From a virus: a stretch of 64,000 nucleotides of DNA. The notes beneath the pieces were generated by a model, which worked only from the letters and a program-made list of their open reading frames with translations, had not been told where the DNA came from and did no database searches. Made by a program: the position numbers and the translations under genes. Within the stretch, counting starts at the first letter, position 1, and each line of letters opens with the position of its first letter. The stretch is taken from positions 1 through 64,000 of IMG/VR virus record IMGVR_UViG_3300042503_000983, one strand, 5' to 3'. Below are positions 1 through 9,551 of this stretch, piece after piece.

Positions 1-2222
1 TTGCAAAAAAGAGATACGTTTTTGGACAAGGAGTTCAAGAGCAAGATAACATAGTTTCATCATCAAACGGAAATCTTTCTTATGTAGACTTCCCATTTTC
101 TGGCTACAGCTCTACAATAAGGTATCCTGATAGAACAAAGTGGGAAGATGGATTTTACAATAATATAGTTGCAAATTCAAAAGGAATATCTTTGCCTGAA
201 TATAGTCTTCCACAGGTTTTATTTACTAACACTGGAATTGGTTCAGAATATCAAAAGTCACTGGCTAGTATAAATTTCTATGAAGATAATTATGAACTTC
301 AAGATGAAAATTATCCTTTTATCTGCATGGCTCCAAGCTATGAATACTTATTTAATGAATCTTTTGGAACAGTATATTTTTCAAAGCTAAATCAGACAAA
401 CTATCAAACAAGATCGCTATATTCAGTTTTAAAAACATCAGAGGATGTTACAAGTAGACAGTCTATATTATATATATCAAATAATACTAGCTCAGATGTT
501 TTTGAAGTTTTCATTGATTCTGCAAGTGTTCAATATTCTTATAACGAAACTGTATTAAAATCAGAAACAATTTCTCAAAATTCTTTTTTTGCAGTGGGAA
601 TTGATTTTAATAAAATAGAACAGGCTTATAACTCTGTAGTTGGATCATTCTTTTCAAGACCAGATACCTTGTCTTTAAATTTTGCAGGAAAAGATGAAGA
701 TGTGTTTTTAGGAAAAATATTTTCTTTAACAATAAATAGCGACTTCTTTACAGATAAAGATGGGTCAGAAATGTTTGACTCTTACGGTTTTGCTATCAAA
801 AACTTTAATTCAAAATTTTATGACTATATTGGATCCTATACACTTCTTCCTAAAGCTACCAATACCTCAATGGTTTTAGACATAGGAGTATCTGGTTACT
901 GGGAAAATTCCATCCCCCTTTCCTACTTTGGAAGATATATAACTCAAAATAATGGAGATTTAAAGTATGACTTAGATATGCTACAGTTTAATATAGATAC
1001 ACCATCTTCAACATTTTCAAAACATAGTGAACTGTCTTCTTTGTATCAAGAATCATTATCTACAAAAGTTTTTGTAACCTTGCAGGATGTTTCTAAAATA
1101 GGAAAAACCACATATACACAGTTTGCTAATACAGAGATTATTGGAATTGATAAAATTTTAGATTTAGGAAAAATTACTTCTCCAAATAACACAAAGTATA
1201 AAATTAATGATAAAACAGTTATGTATGTTCCAAAAAATATTGCAGGATTTTCAAATTATTATGTCACAATTCATATTGAAATTTCCTCTAAAGGTATAAA
1301 AACAGAAAATGTTAATGTTAAAAATATGGGGATTGCAGGTCTATCGTTTGATGAAGGACAATTTTATTCAATAAATACTCCTACTGCAGGTAAGTTTTAT
1401 CCAATAGTTAAAAATGAAAATCAGTATGTTTACAAAAGAAATGTTCCAGTAGTGATTGACACAGAATCATCTCCATATTTGTATCTAGCAGGAGACTCTG
1501 GAATACAGGTATTGCCAGAAGTTGACGAAAATTTAATAAAAGGGTTGTCAATTCCAGTTAACCAAACTTTAAAGGTTAATCAAGAAATGGTAGGAATTCA
1601 AATGTTTTTAATGTATGATGAGGCAAGCTCTTTTACTGAAAGAAAAAAGATTGGAAAGATATTTAGCTCAAACAACTCTTACGACATAATTCTAATTCCT
1701 GAAGAAGATGGAAAAAGAGCATTCTTTTCAATAGTTGATTCTGTTACTGGAGATCAGTTTTTAGATGCAAAATCATTTTTAAATGGAAAGCTTGTAAATG
1801 ATATAGTAATTGAGCCACTTACCTGGAACTATATAGCAATAGCTTTGCAGGAAAACTCTATACCTTTAAATGGAATTCTTGCTCAGATTGAAATATATTC
1901 TGGAGTTAAAGTTGACAATGTTGCAAGCTTTATGGAACTAAATCCTATTAAACAAAACTTAATTGTTTTTGACGAATGGGATCTTGTTGACAATAGAACT
2001 TGGGAATACTGGTCTGGATCTGGGTCTACATCTTTCAATTGGCAACAGATATTAAATGAAGAATCTCTTGAAGTTACTGTTTTGTCTTTAGATGGAAAAG
2101 AAATTTTTAACACATATGCAGGTCTTTCTTCTGGAGTTGGAGACGATAATAGCGTAATTAGTGTCAGTTTTGATTCTGTTGTAATATTAAATGACATATC
2201 TTGGGACACCTATTTGGTTTAA
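1..2222 (+). CDS. Large virion protein, 3' part only (left end cut by window)
   Basis: The frame is open from base 3 to the stop, about 740 residues, so the gene begins outside the window; the TTG at 192 is only an internal codon. The protein is rich in Asn, Ser, Tyr and aromatic residues with alternating beta-strand patterns, lacks Cys clusters and signal peptide, and looks like a multi-domain beta-sandwich (LamG-like) minor tail or fibre protein. No catalytic motif is visible. Lying directly upstream of the portal is an odd place for a fibre gene and may reflect a circularly permuted map. The virion assignment is inferred from composition and context; the exact role is unknown. Confidence 0.6.
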   Translation, partial: AKKRYVFGQGVQEQDNIVSSSNGNLSYVDFPFSGYSSTIRYPDRTKWEDGFYNNIVANSKGISLPEYSLPQVLFTNTGIGSEYQKSLASINFYEDNYELQDENYPFICMAPSYEYLFNESFGTVYFSKLNQTNYQTRSLYSVLKTSEDVTSRQSILYISNNTSSDVFEVFIDSASVQYSYNETVLKSETISQNSFFAVGIDFNKIEQAYNSVVGSFFSRPDTLSLNFAGKDEDVFLGKIFSLTINSDFFTDKDGSEMFDSYGFAIKNFNSKFYDYIGSYTLLPKATNTSMVLDIGVSGYWENSIPLSYFGRYITQNNGDLKYDLDMLQFNIDTPSSTFSKHSELSSLYQESLSTKVFVTLQDVSKIGKTTYTQFANTEIIGIDKILDLGKITSPNNTKYKINDKTVMYVPKNIAGFSNYYVTIHIEISSKGIKTENVNVKNMGIAGLSFDEGQFYSINTPTAGKFYPIVKNENQYVYKRNVPVVIDTESSPYLYLAGDSGIQVLPEVDENLIKGLSIPVNQTLKVNQEMVGIQMFLMYDEASSFTERKKIGKIFSSNNSYDIILIPEEDGKRAFFSIVDSVTGDQFLDAKSFLNGKLVNDIVIEPLTWNYIAIALQENSIPLNGILAQIEIYSGVKVDNVASFMELNPIKQNLIVFDEWDLVDNRTWEYWSGSGSTSFNWQQILNEESLEVTVLSLDGKEIFNTYAGLSSGVGDDNSVISVSFDSVVILNDISWDTYLV

Positions 2223-2233
2223 CCGTCAAATTA

Positions 2234-2242
2234 TGGTACAAT
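2234..2242 (+). promoter_or_regulatory. Extended -10 promoter (TG-G-TACAAT), leaderless
   Basis: TG followed one base later by TACAAT, with only 6 bases before the ATG at 2249. Transcription would start at or next to the start codon. No convincing -35. Confidence 0.5.
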
Positions 2243-2248
2243 GATGTC

Positions 2249-2620
2249 ATGGAATATATTGATGGATTACAAAAACTGCCAAACAAGCCAAAAGTAAAGG
2301 TCGTAGAGAACAATGCTGACTACGGACTGTATGTTTGGAAACTAGAAACTGGAAAAATATTTGGTGATGACGATGGAAATTTTATGAACATCCCAGCCAG
2401 AAAATATGACTTAACTGCAATTAACAGGCTTACACAGGCTGCAGCACATTATGGTGCTGGAGAAGGTAAGGCAGTTTTTATGCCAGGAGTTACAAGAATT
2501 ACAGACGAAGAGCATTCTGTACAGATTGATAGAATGAAACAGGGATATATTCCTAGTGAATTTGATACTGATGCTTTTGCAGATGCAGCAAAGGGGCTTA
2601 ATAAGCATGGAGATGACTGA
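2249..2620 (+). CDS. Small protein upstream of portal, unknown function
   Basis: A 123-residue acidic soluble protein without recognised domain. The ATG was preferred to the upstream TTG at 2201 because that start would overlap the preceding gene and because a TACAAT box ends 6 bases before the ATG, a leaderless arrangement seen repeatedly here. The end overlaps the portal start by 14 bases, so the two are probably co-translated. A head-assembly role is possible by position only. Confidence 0.7.
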   Translation: MEYIDGLQKLPNKPKVKVVENNADYGLYVWKLETGKIFGDDDGNFMNIPARKYDLTAINRLTQAAAHYGAGEGKAVFMPGVTRITDEEHSVQIDRMKQGYIPSEFDTDAFADAAKGLNKHGDD

Positions 2621-4163
2621 AACAATTGCCAGACTGGACAATCTAGACAAAAATAAACCATCAGCAAACAAGTCTGATGATTTTATGAATGAGGCAGACG
2701 TAGTAAAAGCTTTTGATGGTATTGATGCAAATTTTAAAAGAAGAATAACTAGAATGAGCAAGGCTTACACTGGTCAAGATGGTGCAAAGTCAAAGCAGCT
2801 ATTTCCAGAACAAGATATCACTACAGCTTACGGTCTTTTTGATGTGGTTTTGCCACCATACAATCTTGATGAATTGGCTTTTTTCTTTGACAACTCTTTT
2901 GCAAACCACGCTGCAATTAATGCAAAGGTTGCTAATACCGTTGGTCTTGGTTACAACTTTATAATGTCTGATATTGTTAAGGCAAGAATTGAAGAAATTG
3001 AAGATGTTAATCAAAGAGTTAGAGCACAAAGAAAAGTTGAAAGAGCAAAGTCTGAATTAACTAATTGGCTTGAAGAACTAAATGATGAAGATACTTTTAC
3101 TCATGTTCTTGAAAAAGCAATGACAGACTATGAAGCAACTGGTAACGGATATATTGAAATTGGAAGAAAAAATACTGGAGAAATTGGCTACATTGGTCAC
3201 ATTCCTGCCACAACAGTTCGTGTAAGACGTATGCGTGATGGATATATTCAGATTGTAAATCAAAGAGTAGTATACTTTAGAAACTTTCAAGATAGTTCAA
3301 CAGCAAACCCTGTTACTTCAGATCAAAGACCTAATGAATTAATACATATTAAAAAGTATAGCCCAAAGAATACTTACTATGGTGTTCCAGATGTAGTTTC
3401 TGCTGCAACATCAGTTGTTGGAGATCAGCTTGCTGCAAGGTATAACATTGATTATTTTGAAAACAAAGCTGTTCCAAGATATATTGTTACACTAAAGGGT
3501 GCAAAACTTTCTGCAGATGCAGAAGACAAGTTGTTTAGATTCCTACAGTCTGGTCTTCGTGGACAAAATCATAGAACTCTTTATATCCCACTCCCTGGAG
3601 ATGCAGCAGATAATAAAGTTGAATTTAAAATGGAGCCAGTTGAAAATGGAATTCAAGAAGGATCTTTTGATAAGTACAGAACTTCCAACGTTCATGATAT
3701 TTTGATGGCACATCAAGTTCCTATTTCTAAAGTTGGGTCAGACCCTGGAAGTTCAATTGCCTCTGCTTTAGTTTCAGACAGAACTTTTAAAGAGCAGGTT
3801 GCTAGACCATCTCAAAAGAATTTAGAGAAAACAATAAACAAGCTTATTAAAGAAAAGACAGACATCCTTTTACTAAAGTTTAATGAACTAACTTTGACTG
3901 ATGAAAATACTCAAAGTCAAATTGATGAAAGATATCTAAGGGCACAAGTTGTTGTTCCAAATGATATCAGACCTAGACTTGGACTCCCAGTAGTTCCACA
4001 AGGAGATATTCCAGTAGTTATGACCCCTCAACAACGTGCAGAACAGAATGCTCAAATGTCTGGAACAAGGCAAAGAGATCAGCAAAGAACTGATCAGGCA
4101 TCTGACTCTACTTCAACTACAACAGGAAGAAATCCTGGTGGTGAAGGAAGATCTGTAGTATAA
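2607..4163 (+). CDS. Phage portal protein
   Basis: About 518 residues, a typical portal length. It forms the dodecameric ring at the capsid vertex through which DNA is packaged and which joins head to tail. The core shows the portal pattern: a helical clip/stem region, a glycine-rich YIEIGR segment, PNELIHIKKYSP followed by YYGVPDVVSA, and a helix with NIDYFENKAVPRY, resembling PBSX-type portals. The tail is low-complexity and rich in Gln, Thr, Ser and Gly. The ATG at 2607 follows AAAGGGG at good spacing; ATG 2613 is the alternative. It sits directly before protease and capsid genes, which supports the call. Confidence 0.9.
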   Translation: MEMTETIARLDNLDKNKPSANKSDDFMNEADVVKAFDGIDANFKRRITRMSKAYTGQDGAKSKQLFPEQDITTAYGLFDVVLPPYNLDELAFFFDNSFANHAAINAKVANTVGLGYNFIMSDIVKARIEEIEDVNQRVRAQRKVERAKSELTNWLEELNDEDTFTHVLEKAMTDYEATGNGYIEIGRKNTGEIGYIGHIPATTVRVRRMRDGYIQIVNQRVVYFRNFQDSSTANPVTSDQRPNELIHIKKYSPKNTYYGVPDVVSAATSVVGDQLAARYNIDYFENKAVPRYIVTLKGAKLSADAEDKLFRFLQSGLRGQNHRTLYIPLPGDAADNKVEFKMEPVENGIQEGSFDKYRTSNVHDILMAHQVPISKVGSDPGSSIASALVSDRTFKEQVARPSQKNLEKTINKLIKEKTDILLLKFNELTLTDENTQSQIDERYLRAQVVVPNDIRPRLGLPVVPQGDIPVVMTPQQRAEQNAQMSGTRQRDQQRTDQASDSTSTTTGRNPGGEGRSVV

Positions 4164-4197
4164 TATAACAATATTATAAATATATAAAAAATACATA

Positions 4198-4203
4198 TAT
4201 AAT
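4198..4203 (+). promoter_or_regulatory. TATAAT box before protease gene
   Basis: TATAAT 10 bases before the ATG at 4214, in an AT-rich gap. An AGGAAG ribosome-binding site lies between box and start, so it may instead just be an intergenic spacer read through from the portal. Confidence 0.4.
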
Positions 4204-4213
4204 AGGAAGTAAC

Positions 4214-5611
4214 ATGACTGCTTTAAACAAGGCTTACTGGACTTCGGATAACGATGATATAAAGTTATCTATGCCAATAGCCAAGATAGATGAAGAGCGT
4301 AGACTCGTCTCTGGATTTGCTACGCTTGATAATATTGATAAGCAGTCTGACATTGTTCCAACAAATGTAAGTATAAAAGCCTTTGAAACATTCCGTGGTA
4401 ATTTGAGAGAAATGCATCAGGCAATTGCAGTTGGAAAAGTAATTAATTTTAGACAAGAAAAGTTTTTTGACAAGTCTACAGAAAAACTATATAATGGTGT
4501 ATATGTAGATGCTTACATTTCTAAGGGTGCTCAAGATACTTGGGAAAAGGTTCTTGATGGTACTCTTTCAGGATTTTCAATTGGCGGAGTAATTAAAGAT
4601 GCAGAAAATTCTTGGGATGAAAACATTGATAAGACAGTAAGAATTGTAAAAGATTATGAACTTCATGAGCTATCCTTGGTAGACAATCCTGCAAATCAGT
4701 TTGCAAATGTTGTGTCTATTCAGAAGATTAATAAGGATGAACAAAATGATGGTATAATTGCAAAAGCAGATCTTGAAAATGTCTACTGGTGTGAGAATGA
4801 CGGTCTCGTCAGACTTTCAGAGGTTGAAGATTCAAGCTGTCCTTCATGTGAAGTTAGCATGAAAAATATTGGTTTTGTAGAGACGAAGGATGCAGAGAAA
4901 GCTATGACAGTTAAGTCACTCTTAAATAAGTTTATTGGTGTAACAGACCTAGTAAAATCTGATGAAGTTTCCGAAACCCCACAATCTTCAGGCGAAACGT
5001 CTGAAACAGCGATTGACAATAATGCGTCAATTGCGGAAAACAATATAAAGGAGGAGAACAACGTGTCAGAAGAAAATACAGTAGTAGAAGACACCGTTGA
5101 AGAAGTTGCAGCTGAAGAAGCTGTTGCTGAAGCTCCTGCCGAAGAAACCGTAGAAAAGTCAGTTGACGCAGTTGACGCTGTTGAGGAAACAGTAGCTAAG
5201 TCTGCTGATCCAGAAGAAGCATCTGCAGAAGAAGTTGCAGAAGAAGTTGCTTCTGATGACGTTGAAGTTGAAAAGTCTGTTATTGCAGAAGATACAACCG
5301 ATTCTGAGCTTGTAAAAGCTGTTGACGAAATTAAGGTTTCAGTAACAGAGGCAGTGAGTGAACTTGTTTCAACAATTAAATCACTAAACGAAGAAATTGC
5401 AGGTATCAAAAAGTCAGTTGATACAACCAATGAAGAAATTTCTGCGGTAAAAGGCAATCTTGAAGAGTTTGGAAAGCGTGTAGACGGTCTAGAAGACGAT
5501 ACAGCTGTCCGTAAGTCTGGCGATCTTGGCGGGGTCGTTCAGGGCAATACAATAAGAAAAGGGTCTATGTGGGGTGGACGTTTCCTAAATTCCGCTGACC
5601 TATATCATTAA
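4214..5611 (+). CDS. Capsid maturation protease fused to acidic scaffold domain
   Basis: 465 residues. The first ~175 resemble HK97-type/XkdF-like prohead proteases: an early beta segment (RRLVSGFATLDN), a His in LREMHQ, a Ser in GTLSGFSIGG, and ELHELSLVDNPANQ. The predicted dyad cleaves scaffold and capsid precursor. A small Cys-x(n)-CPSC zinc ribbon follows (about residues 190-215). The remainder is a highly acidic, Ala/Glu/Val-rich low-complexity stretch and then a coiled coil (about 370-430), as expected for a built-in scaffold. The last residues (MWGGRFLNSADLYH) are conserved-looking. Placed between portal and capsid. Protease assignment is strong; scaffold role is inferred from composition. 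Confidence 0.85.
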   Translation: MTALNKAYWTSDNDDIKLSMPIAKIDEERRLVSGFATLDNIDKQSDIVPTNVSIKAFETFRGNLREMHQAIAVGKVINFRQEKFFDKSTEKLYNGVYVDAYISKGAQDTWEKVLDGTLSGFSIGGVIKDAENSWDENIDKTVRIVKDYELHELSLVDNPANQFANVVSIQKINKDEQNDGIIAKADLENVYWCENDGLVRLSEVEDSSCPSCEVSMKNIGFVETKDAEKAMTVKSLLNKFIGVTDLVKSDEVSETPQSSGETSETAIDNNASIAENNIKEENNVSEENTVVEDTVEEVAAEEAVAEAPAEETVEKSVDAVDAVEETVAKSADPEEASAEEVAEEVASDDVEVEKSVIAEDTTDSELVKAVDEIKVSVTEAVSELVSTIKSLNEEIAGIKKSVDTTNEEISAVKGNLEEFGKRVDGLEDDTAVRKSGDLGGVVQGNTIRKGSMWGGRFLNSADLYH

Positions 5612-5635
5612 GAGAAACTGGAGGTGAAATAAAAA

Positions 5636-6631
5636 ATGACAGAAAACAATGAAATTTTAGAAAAGTCGGCTGCAGCAGGTTCTATCGTATCTGGTGGAAT
5701 TGGTGGTGTAGATACACCAGTAGCTGGAATTCTTGACAATACGAACCCAGTTGGTGATCTAGTGTCTGATGGCGGTATTTTGCAGCCTGAACAGTCACGT
5801 CAGTTTATTGAGTATATCTTTGAACAGCAGGTACTAGCACAAGATGGTCGTAGAGTTACTATGAGAGCTAATACAACCGAACTTGAAAAGATGAATGTTG
5901 GAGAGCGTGTAATCCGTGCAGCAGCCCAGGCTGATGCAACCTACACAAATGCTGATGTTCAATTTACTAAGGTACAACTTACCACTAAGAAGATTCGTCT
6001 TGATTGGGAAGTTTCGACTGAAGCTCTTGAAGATAATATCGAAGGTTCAGGTCTTGAGGATCACTTGGTCCGTACAATGACCCGTGCATTCGCAAACGAT
6101 CTTGAAGATCTAGCAATCAATGGTACAGGAACTGGTACAAACAACTTCCTTAACATCCTTGAAGGCTTCGTATCAATCGAATCTGATGGTAATTCAGCAA
6201 CATATGGTACAACTATCGAAGACTTGCAGGGTCTAATCCTTGCAATGCCTCGTAAGTACCGTGGTTCACGTTCGAACATGAAGTTCTATGCAGACACCGA
6301 AACCGTTGCTTCAATTATCAACGGTCTTGGATCTTCTGGTAACTTGAATTCCGAGCGTATTATTGAACGTGTTATTGATGGCTCTGCTCCGCAGACCCTT
6401 GGTGCACCAATTCAGTATCGTGTTCTAGGTCTTCCATTAGTTGAAGTTCCTTTGATGCCAGCTGGTTATGTATCACTTACATTCCCAGAAAACCGCATTT
6501 GGGGCTTCCAGAGAGACGTAACAGTACACCGTGAATTCAAGCCGAAGAAGGACACTGTAGAATATACAGTATTCCTACGCTTTGGTATTGCTATCGAAGA
6601 AACCGATGCAGTAGCATTCATGCAAGACTAA
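5636..6631 (+). CDS. Major capsid protein (HK97 fold)
   Basis: 331 residues with features of HK97-like capsid proteins: a Gly/Ala-rich N-terminal arm likely removed by the protease, LQPEQSRQFIEYIFEQQ, the charged E-loop segment with RRVTMRANTTELEKM, a spine helix (DHLVRTMTRAFANDLEDLAINGTGTG), and the C-terminal GFQRDVTVHREFKPKKDTVEYTVF P-domain strand. The ribosome-binding site is GGAGGTGA, the strongest in the window. Codon use is visibly more GC-rich (CGT, ACC, TTC) than neighbours, as for a very highly expressed gene. A hairpin terminator follows. Confidence 0.95.
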   Translation: MTENNEILEKSAAAGSIVSGGIGGVDTPVAGILDNTNPVGDLVSDGGILQPEQSRQFIEYIFEQQVLAQDGRRVTMRANTTELEKMNVGERVIRAAAQADATYTNADVQFTKVQLTTKKIRLDWEVSTEALEDNIEGSGLEDHLVRTMTRAFANDLEDLAINGTGTGTNNFLNILEGFVSIESDGNSATYGTTIEDLQGLILAMPRKYRGSRSNMKFYADTETVASIINGLGSSGNLNSERIIERVIDGSAPQTLGAPIQYRVLGLPLVEVPLMPAGYVSLTFPENRIWGFQRDVTVHREFKPKKDTVEYTVFLRFGIAIEETDAVAFMQD

Positions 6632-6648
6632 TTATAGTCAAAATTGGA

Positions 6649-6680
6649 GGGGAGGCATTAACTTGTCTCCCCTTCATCTA
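6649..6680 (+). terminator. Hairpin after capsid gene
   Basis: GGGGAG (6649-6654) pairs with CTCCCC (6667-6672) over a 12-base loop, followed by a mixed T-rich run. It probably reduces read-through beyond the capsid gene. Confidence 0.6.
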
Positions 6681-6688
6681 TTTATAAA

Positions 6689-6697
6689 TGATATAAT
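6689..6697 (+). promoter_or_regulatory. Extended -10 promoter TG-A-TATAAT
   Basis: A perfect extended -10 element 14 bases before ATG 6712 and just after the capsid terminator. No clear -35 and no ribosome-binding site before the ATG. Confidence 0.55.
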
Positions 6698-6711
6698 AAG
6701 ATAGATATATT

Positions 6712-6903
6712 ATGGAAAAAGTTAAAGATGAACTAGTATGCTTATTTATTAAAGGTGCAGGTGCATACAATAAAGAGCTTGGCAGACTTAACAGAGGTTA
6801 TAATATAGTAAGCAAGAAAGATGCTGATGTATGGGTTAGCAAGTTCTCACAAATTAAGATAGCATCTCCAGAGGAGGTAGCCGAAGCATTCGGTGTTAAA
6901 TAA
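6712..6903 (+). CDS. Small neck-region protein, unknown
   Basis: 63 residues, basic N-terminal half (KVKDELVCLFIKGAGAYNKELG) and acidic C-terminal end. No known domain recognised. It starts a run of five overlapping or abutting genes leading to the tail tube; its stop overlaps the next start by one base. A minor head or decoration role is possible by position only. Confidence 0.7.
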   Translation: MEKVKDELVCLFIKGAGAYNKELGRLNRGYNIVSKKDADVWVSKFSQIKIASPEEVAEAFGVK

Positions 6904-7775
6904 TGGAAGCTTTAAGAATTAATGGTCAAAGACCATACATAACATTCTCTGGACTACTACCTAGTTCAGAATATACTTTAGTTTATACAGATTTAAATAC
7001 AGAGCAAGATTACACAGTTTTGCAAGAATCTGATGGTAATGGGTCAGTAACCTTTTTACTAAATGAATCATACATAGGATATGATGCAACACTAGAAGCA
7101 AACGTTTATGACTATCTAGAAGAAGTTGTTATTTCTACAAATATTGACGTTGTTAGACCATACACAGACATATCTAGTCTTGCCACTTATTTAAACAAGA
7201 CTTCTACTCAAGTAACAGAGATGGAAAGAATTGCAAGGTACATTATTGATTCAGAAGTTTCTGAAGGATTTGGATATACTAGAAAAGAAAAAGAGATTGT
7301 TGGAAATGGCTCTGACTACCTAGTGGTTAATGAAAAGATTAATAAGCTTTACAAGGTATATGAAAATGGAACTTTACTTTATGACTCAGAATCAGAAAAC
7401 AATGAAACAAATTTTGCAATTAGCAAAGATAAAACTTCAATAGTTCCAGTATATGGACAAGATAATAAAACAGAATATCCAGAAGTATGGAGAGATAGAT
7501 ATCTTTCTAGAGCATTCGCTGACGGATATGATTATGTAATTGATGCAGACTTTGGATATAAAGTAGTTCCACAAGATATTCAAGAGGCAACAAAACTTCT
7601 TTGCTCAGATATATCTAGTGACAATATGAAATACTTAAACAAGTACATTGAATCATTTGATAATGCTGATTTTAAAATTAAGTTTGCAAAGAACTTTAAT
7701 GCATCAACTGGAAATCTTGTAGTTGATAGAATCCTAACAAAGTACAAGAATAGCATCCGTGTTGGGGTGTTATAA
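6903..7775 (+). CDS. Head-tail connector protein with N-terminal Ig-like domain
   Basis: 290 residues. Residues 1-85 form a predicted beta-sandwich (Ig/FN3-like; FSGLLPSSEYTLVYTDL). After that comes an alpha-helical adaptor-like region: SSLATYLNKTSTQVTEMERIARYIIDSEVSE, then a beta insertion and a C-terminal helical bundle (DIQEATKLLCSDISSDNMKY). The helical part with insertion resembles the head-tail adaptors (gp6/gp15 type) that sit below the portal. Position after the capsid agrees. The N-terminal domain is an addition not seen in the smallest family members. Confidence 0.65.
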   Translation: MEALRINGQRPYITFSGLLPSSEYTLVYTDLNTEQDYTVLQESDGNGSVTFLLNESYIGYDATLEANVYDYLEEVVISTNIDVVRPYTDISSLATYLNKTSTQVTEMERIARYIIDSEVSEGFGYTRKEKEIVGNGSDYLVVNEKINKLYKVYENGTLLYDSESENNETNFAISKDKTSIVPVYGQDNKTEYPEVWRDRYLSRAFADGYDYVIDADFGYKVVPQDIQEATKLLCSDISSDNMKYLNKYIESFDNADFKIKFAKNFNASTGNLVVDRILTKYKNSIRVGVL

Positions 7776-8252
7776 ATGCTTTTCAATTCAACACTTGATG
7801 ACATACTTTTTCCTATGACTGCAGATATTTATTATGCAGAAGAAATTCAATCATCTTATGGAAACATGGTCAGAAGATGGGCACTTGACAGAACTGTAAA
7901 ATGTTCTGCAATTAGTGAACTAGTTGATGCCATGATTGCTCCAGAATTAAAGGTAAGAAATAAATCTTTTGATTATAGCTCTGGAGTTGCATTTAGAACA
8001 CAAGAAGATGTAAGAAAATCCTCTTCTGGAAAGTATTTTCCAATAACTGCAATAGCTATTACAAACATAAAAGATCCATCAGGAGAACCAGTATGGATTA
8101 ATGGAGACAATCTTAAGTATGAACAAGGTGCTACAAAAACAAAATATGAAGTTAAGACAATAGTTCCAAGCTTTGATATGTTTCATAATGTTGGAATGTA
8201 TAGAATGTTTATTTCAAGATCTGCAAACCAAAAGTGGGAAGATGAGTTATGA
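7776..8252 (+). CDS. Putative head-tail stopper / closure protein
   Basis: 158 residues, rich in beta strands, with the pattern TADIYYAEEIQSSYGNMVRRWALDRTVKCSA that recalls the small beta-barrel head-closure proteins (SPP1 gp16/HK97 gp7 type). It directly follows the adaptor and overlaps the next gene by 4 bases (ATGA). The function is inferred mainly from gene order. Confidence 0.55.
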   Translation: MLFNSTLDDILFPMTADIYYAEEIQSSYGNMVRRWALDRTVKCSAISELVDAMIAPELKVRNKSFDYSSGVAFRTQEDVRKSSSGKYFPITAIAITNIKDPSGEPVWINGDNLKYEQGATKTKYEVKTIVPSFDMFHNVGMYRMFISRSANQKWEDEL

Positions 8253-8932
8253 TAAGATCGAGAATAAAAGCAGATGATTTAATTAAAAAGTTAAATAATA
8301 CAGTAAGATATTCTAATGGATTTGTTACTGAATTAAATAAAAACAAGTCTTTGTTAAATCAAAAAGTAGGTATGACATCTATTTCAGCATTTTATGACTA
8401 TCTAGATGGTCTGGCAAGATCTCATCCAGGAATGCTTCATCATGTGTATGAGTGGGGAAGCATTGGAGATCCAATGGAAAGATTGTATGACTTAAGTCTT
8501 GAAGTTAATAATACTTCAGCAGTAATTGATGCAGAATTTTTACAATCAAATATTCCTTCAGAAGATGGACAAGAGCCTTTTTACAATAAAGCCATTATTA
8601 TGGAAGAAGGAATCCCTGTAACTATTAATGAAAAAAATGCACAAGCCCTAGCCTTTACAATTGATGGACAGGAATACTTTAGAGTTGGTCCAATTACAAT
8701 TGCAAATCCTGGTGGAGAAGCAACTAGAGGATCTTTTGTAGAAGCGTTTAATGAATTTTATGGATCTTACTTTACAAATGTTTATCTACAAGCAATAAAG
8801 TTTTATGACTATTTTTCAAATGCTAAGGCATACGAGAATGGTTTTGCTTCAGGCGTAAATGGTGGGGGCTATCCTCTAGGAAAAGCAGCAGCACTTTCTT
8901 GGATTTCTAGAGCCCCAGGAGAAGTGATTTAA
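8249..8932 (+). CDS. Putative neck / tail-completion protein
   Basis: 227 residues. The N-terminal half is helical with basic residues (IRSRIKADDLIKKLNNTVRYSNGF), and SHPGMLHHVYEWG lies at about residues 74-86, a pattern common in actinophage neck proteins of the HK97-gp10-like group. The middle is beta-rich. Overlaps both neighbours by 1-4 bases. Role deduced from position and resemblance. Confidence 0.55.
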   Translation: MIRSRIKADDLIKKLNNTVRYSNGFVTELNKNKSLLNQKVGMTSISAFYDYLDGLARSHPGMLHHVYEWGSIGDPMERLYDLSLEVNNTSAVIDAEFLQSNIPSEDGQEPFYNKAIIMEEGIPVTINEKNAQALAFTIDGQEYFRVGPITIANPGGEATRGSFVEAFNEFYGSYFTNVYLQAIKFYDYFSNAKAYENGFASGVNGGGYPLGKAAALSWISRAPGEVI

Positions 8933-9531
8933 TGGTAGTGTATAGACCAGAACAAATTATAAACCTTTATGTGTGGGAGCAGTTTAAAACTTATGCTCCA
9001 GAATTTCACAGAATGTATGCCCCTGTAGTTGGAAATCAAAATCTTGCAATAGTTCCTTTCTTTCCATCTCCTGCATCAAATCTTCCAACTCCAGTTCTTG
9101 AAAATGATTTGCCATATATTGTATTTGATAAGTTTAGTAGAGTCCGTGGAGGCTATAAATATTTCTACCCTATAAAGACTGACCAGATGAGGTATACGAT
9201 CCATGGTGGCTCTCTGTGGGGCATTAACAAGTTCGAACAGGACAGGTTTGAGACTACATACAATCTAACTTCTTTAATACAAAATATCTTAGATAGAGAA
9301 GACGATGCTGGAAGAGATATTAATGAATTTGCTAAGACTTTGCCAGGATATGCAGAGTCTAAAAATGGCAAAGACTTAAATCAATACTATTTTCATTGTG
9401 TAAATGTATATCAATCTGGATTTACAGATAATCAGCAAGATGTGGCTGACTTTATGGAATATAATCCCACAAGAGATCTAATTATTAAGTATGATTACCA
9501 TTCTCCACAATTTGGAGAAAGGTCAGTTTAA
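8932..9531 (+). CDS. Putative tail terminator protein
   Basis: 199 residues with an alpha/beta layout: LENDLPYIVFDKFSRVRGGYKYFYPIKTDQMRYTIHG, followed by helix LTSLIQNILDRED and a C-terminal strand RDLIIKYDYHSPQ. The order (strand, strand, helix, strand) and position immediately before the tail tube gene match lambda gpU-like/tail terminator proteins that cap the tail. No sequence signature is decisive. Confidence 0.55.
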   Translation: MVVYRPEQIINLYVWEQFKTYAPEFHRMYAPVVGNQNLAIVPFFPSPASNLPTPVLENDLPYIVFDKFSRVRGGYKYFYPIKTDQMRYTIHGGSLWGINKFEQDRFETTYNLTSLIQNILDREDDAGRDINEFAKTLPGYAESKNGKDLNQYYFHCVNVYQSGFTDNQQDVADFMEYNPTRDLIIKYDYHSPQFGERSV

Positions 9532-9551
9532 TAACTTTCATAAACATAGTA

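Noticed and set aside
192-2222. Independent gene starting at TTG 192
   Set aside because: The same frame is open up to base 3 with similar composition, so the gene begins before the window.
4783-5457. Long open frame of 224 codons on the minus strand, Ser/Thr rich
   Set aside because: It is the antisense of the Glu/Ala/Val-rich scaffold region; codon bias of that region keeps the opposite frame open. No ribosome-binding site.
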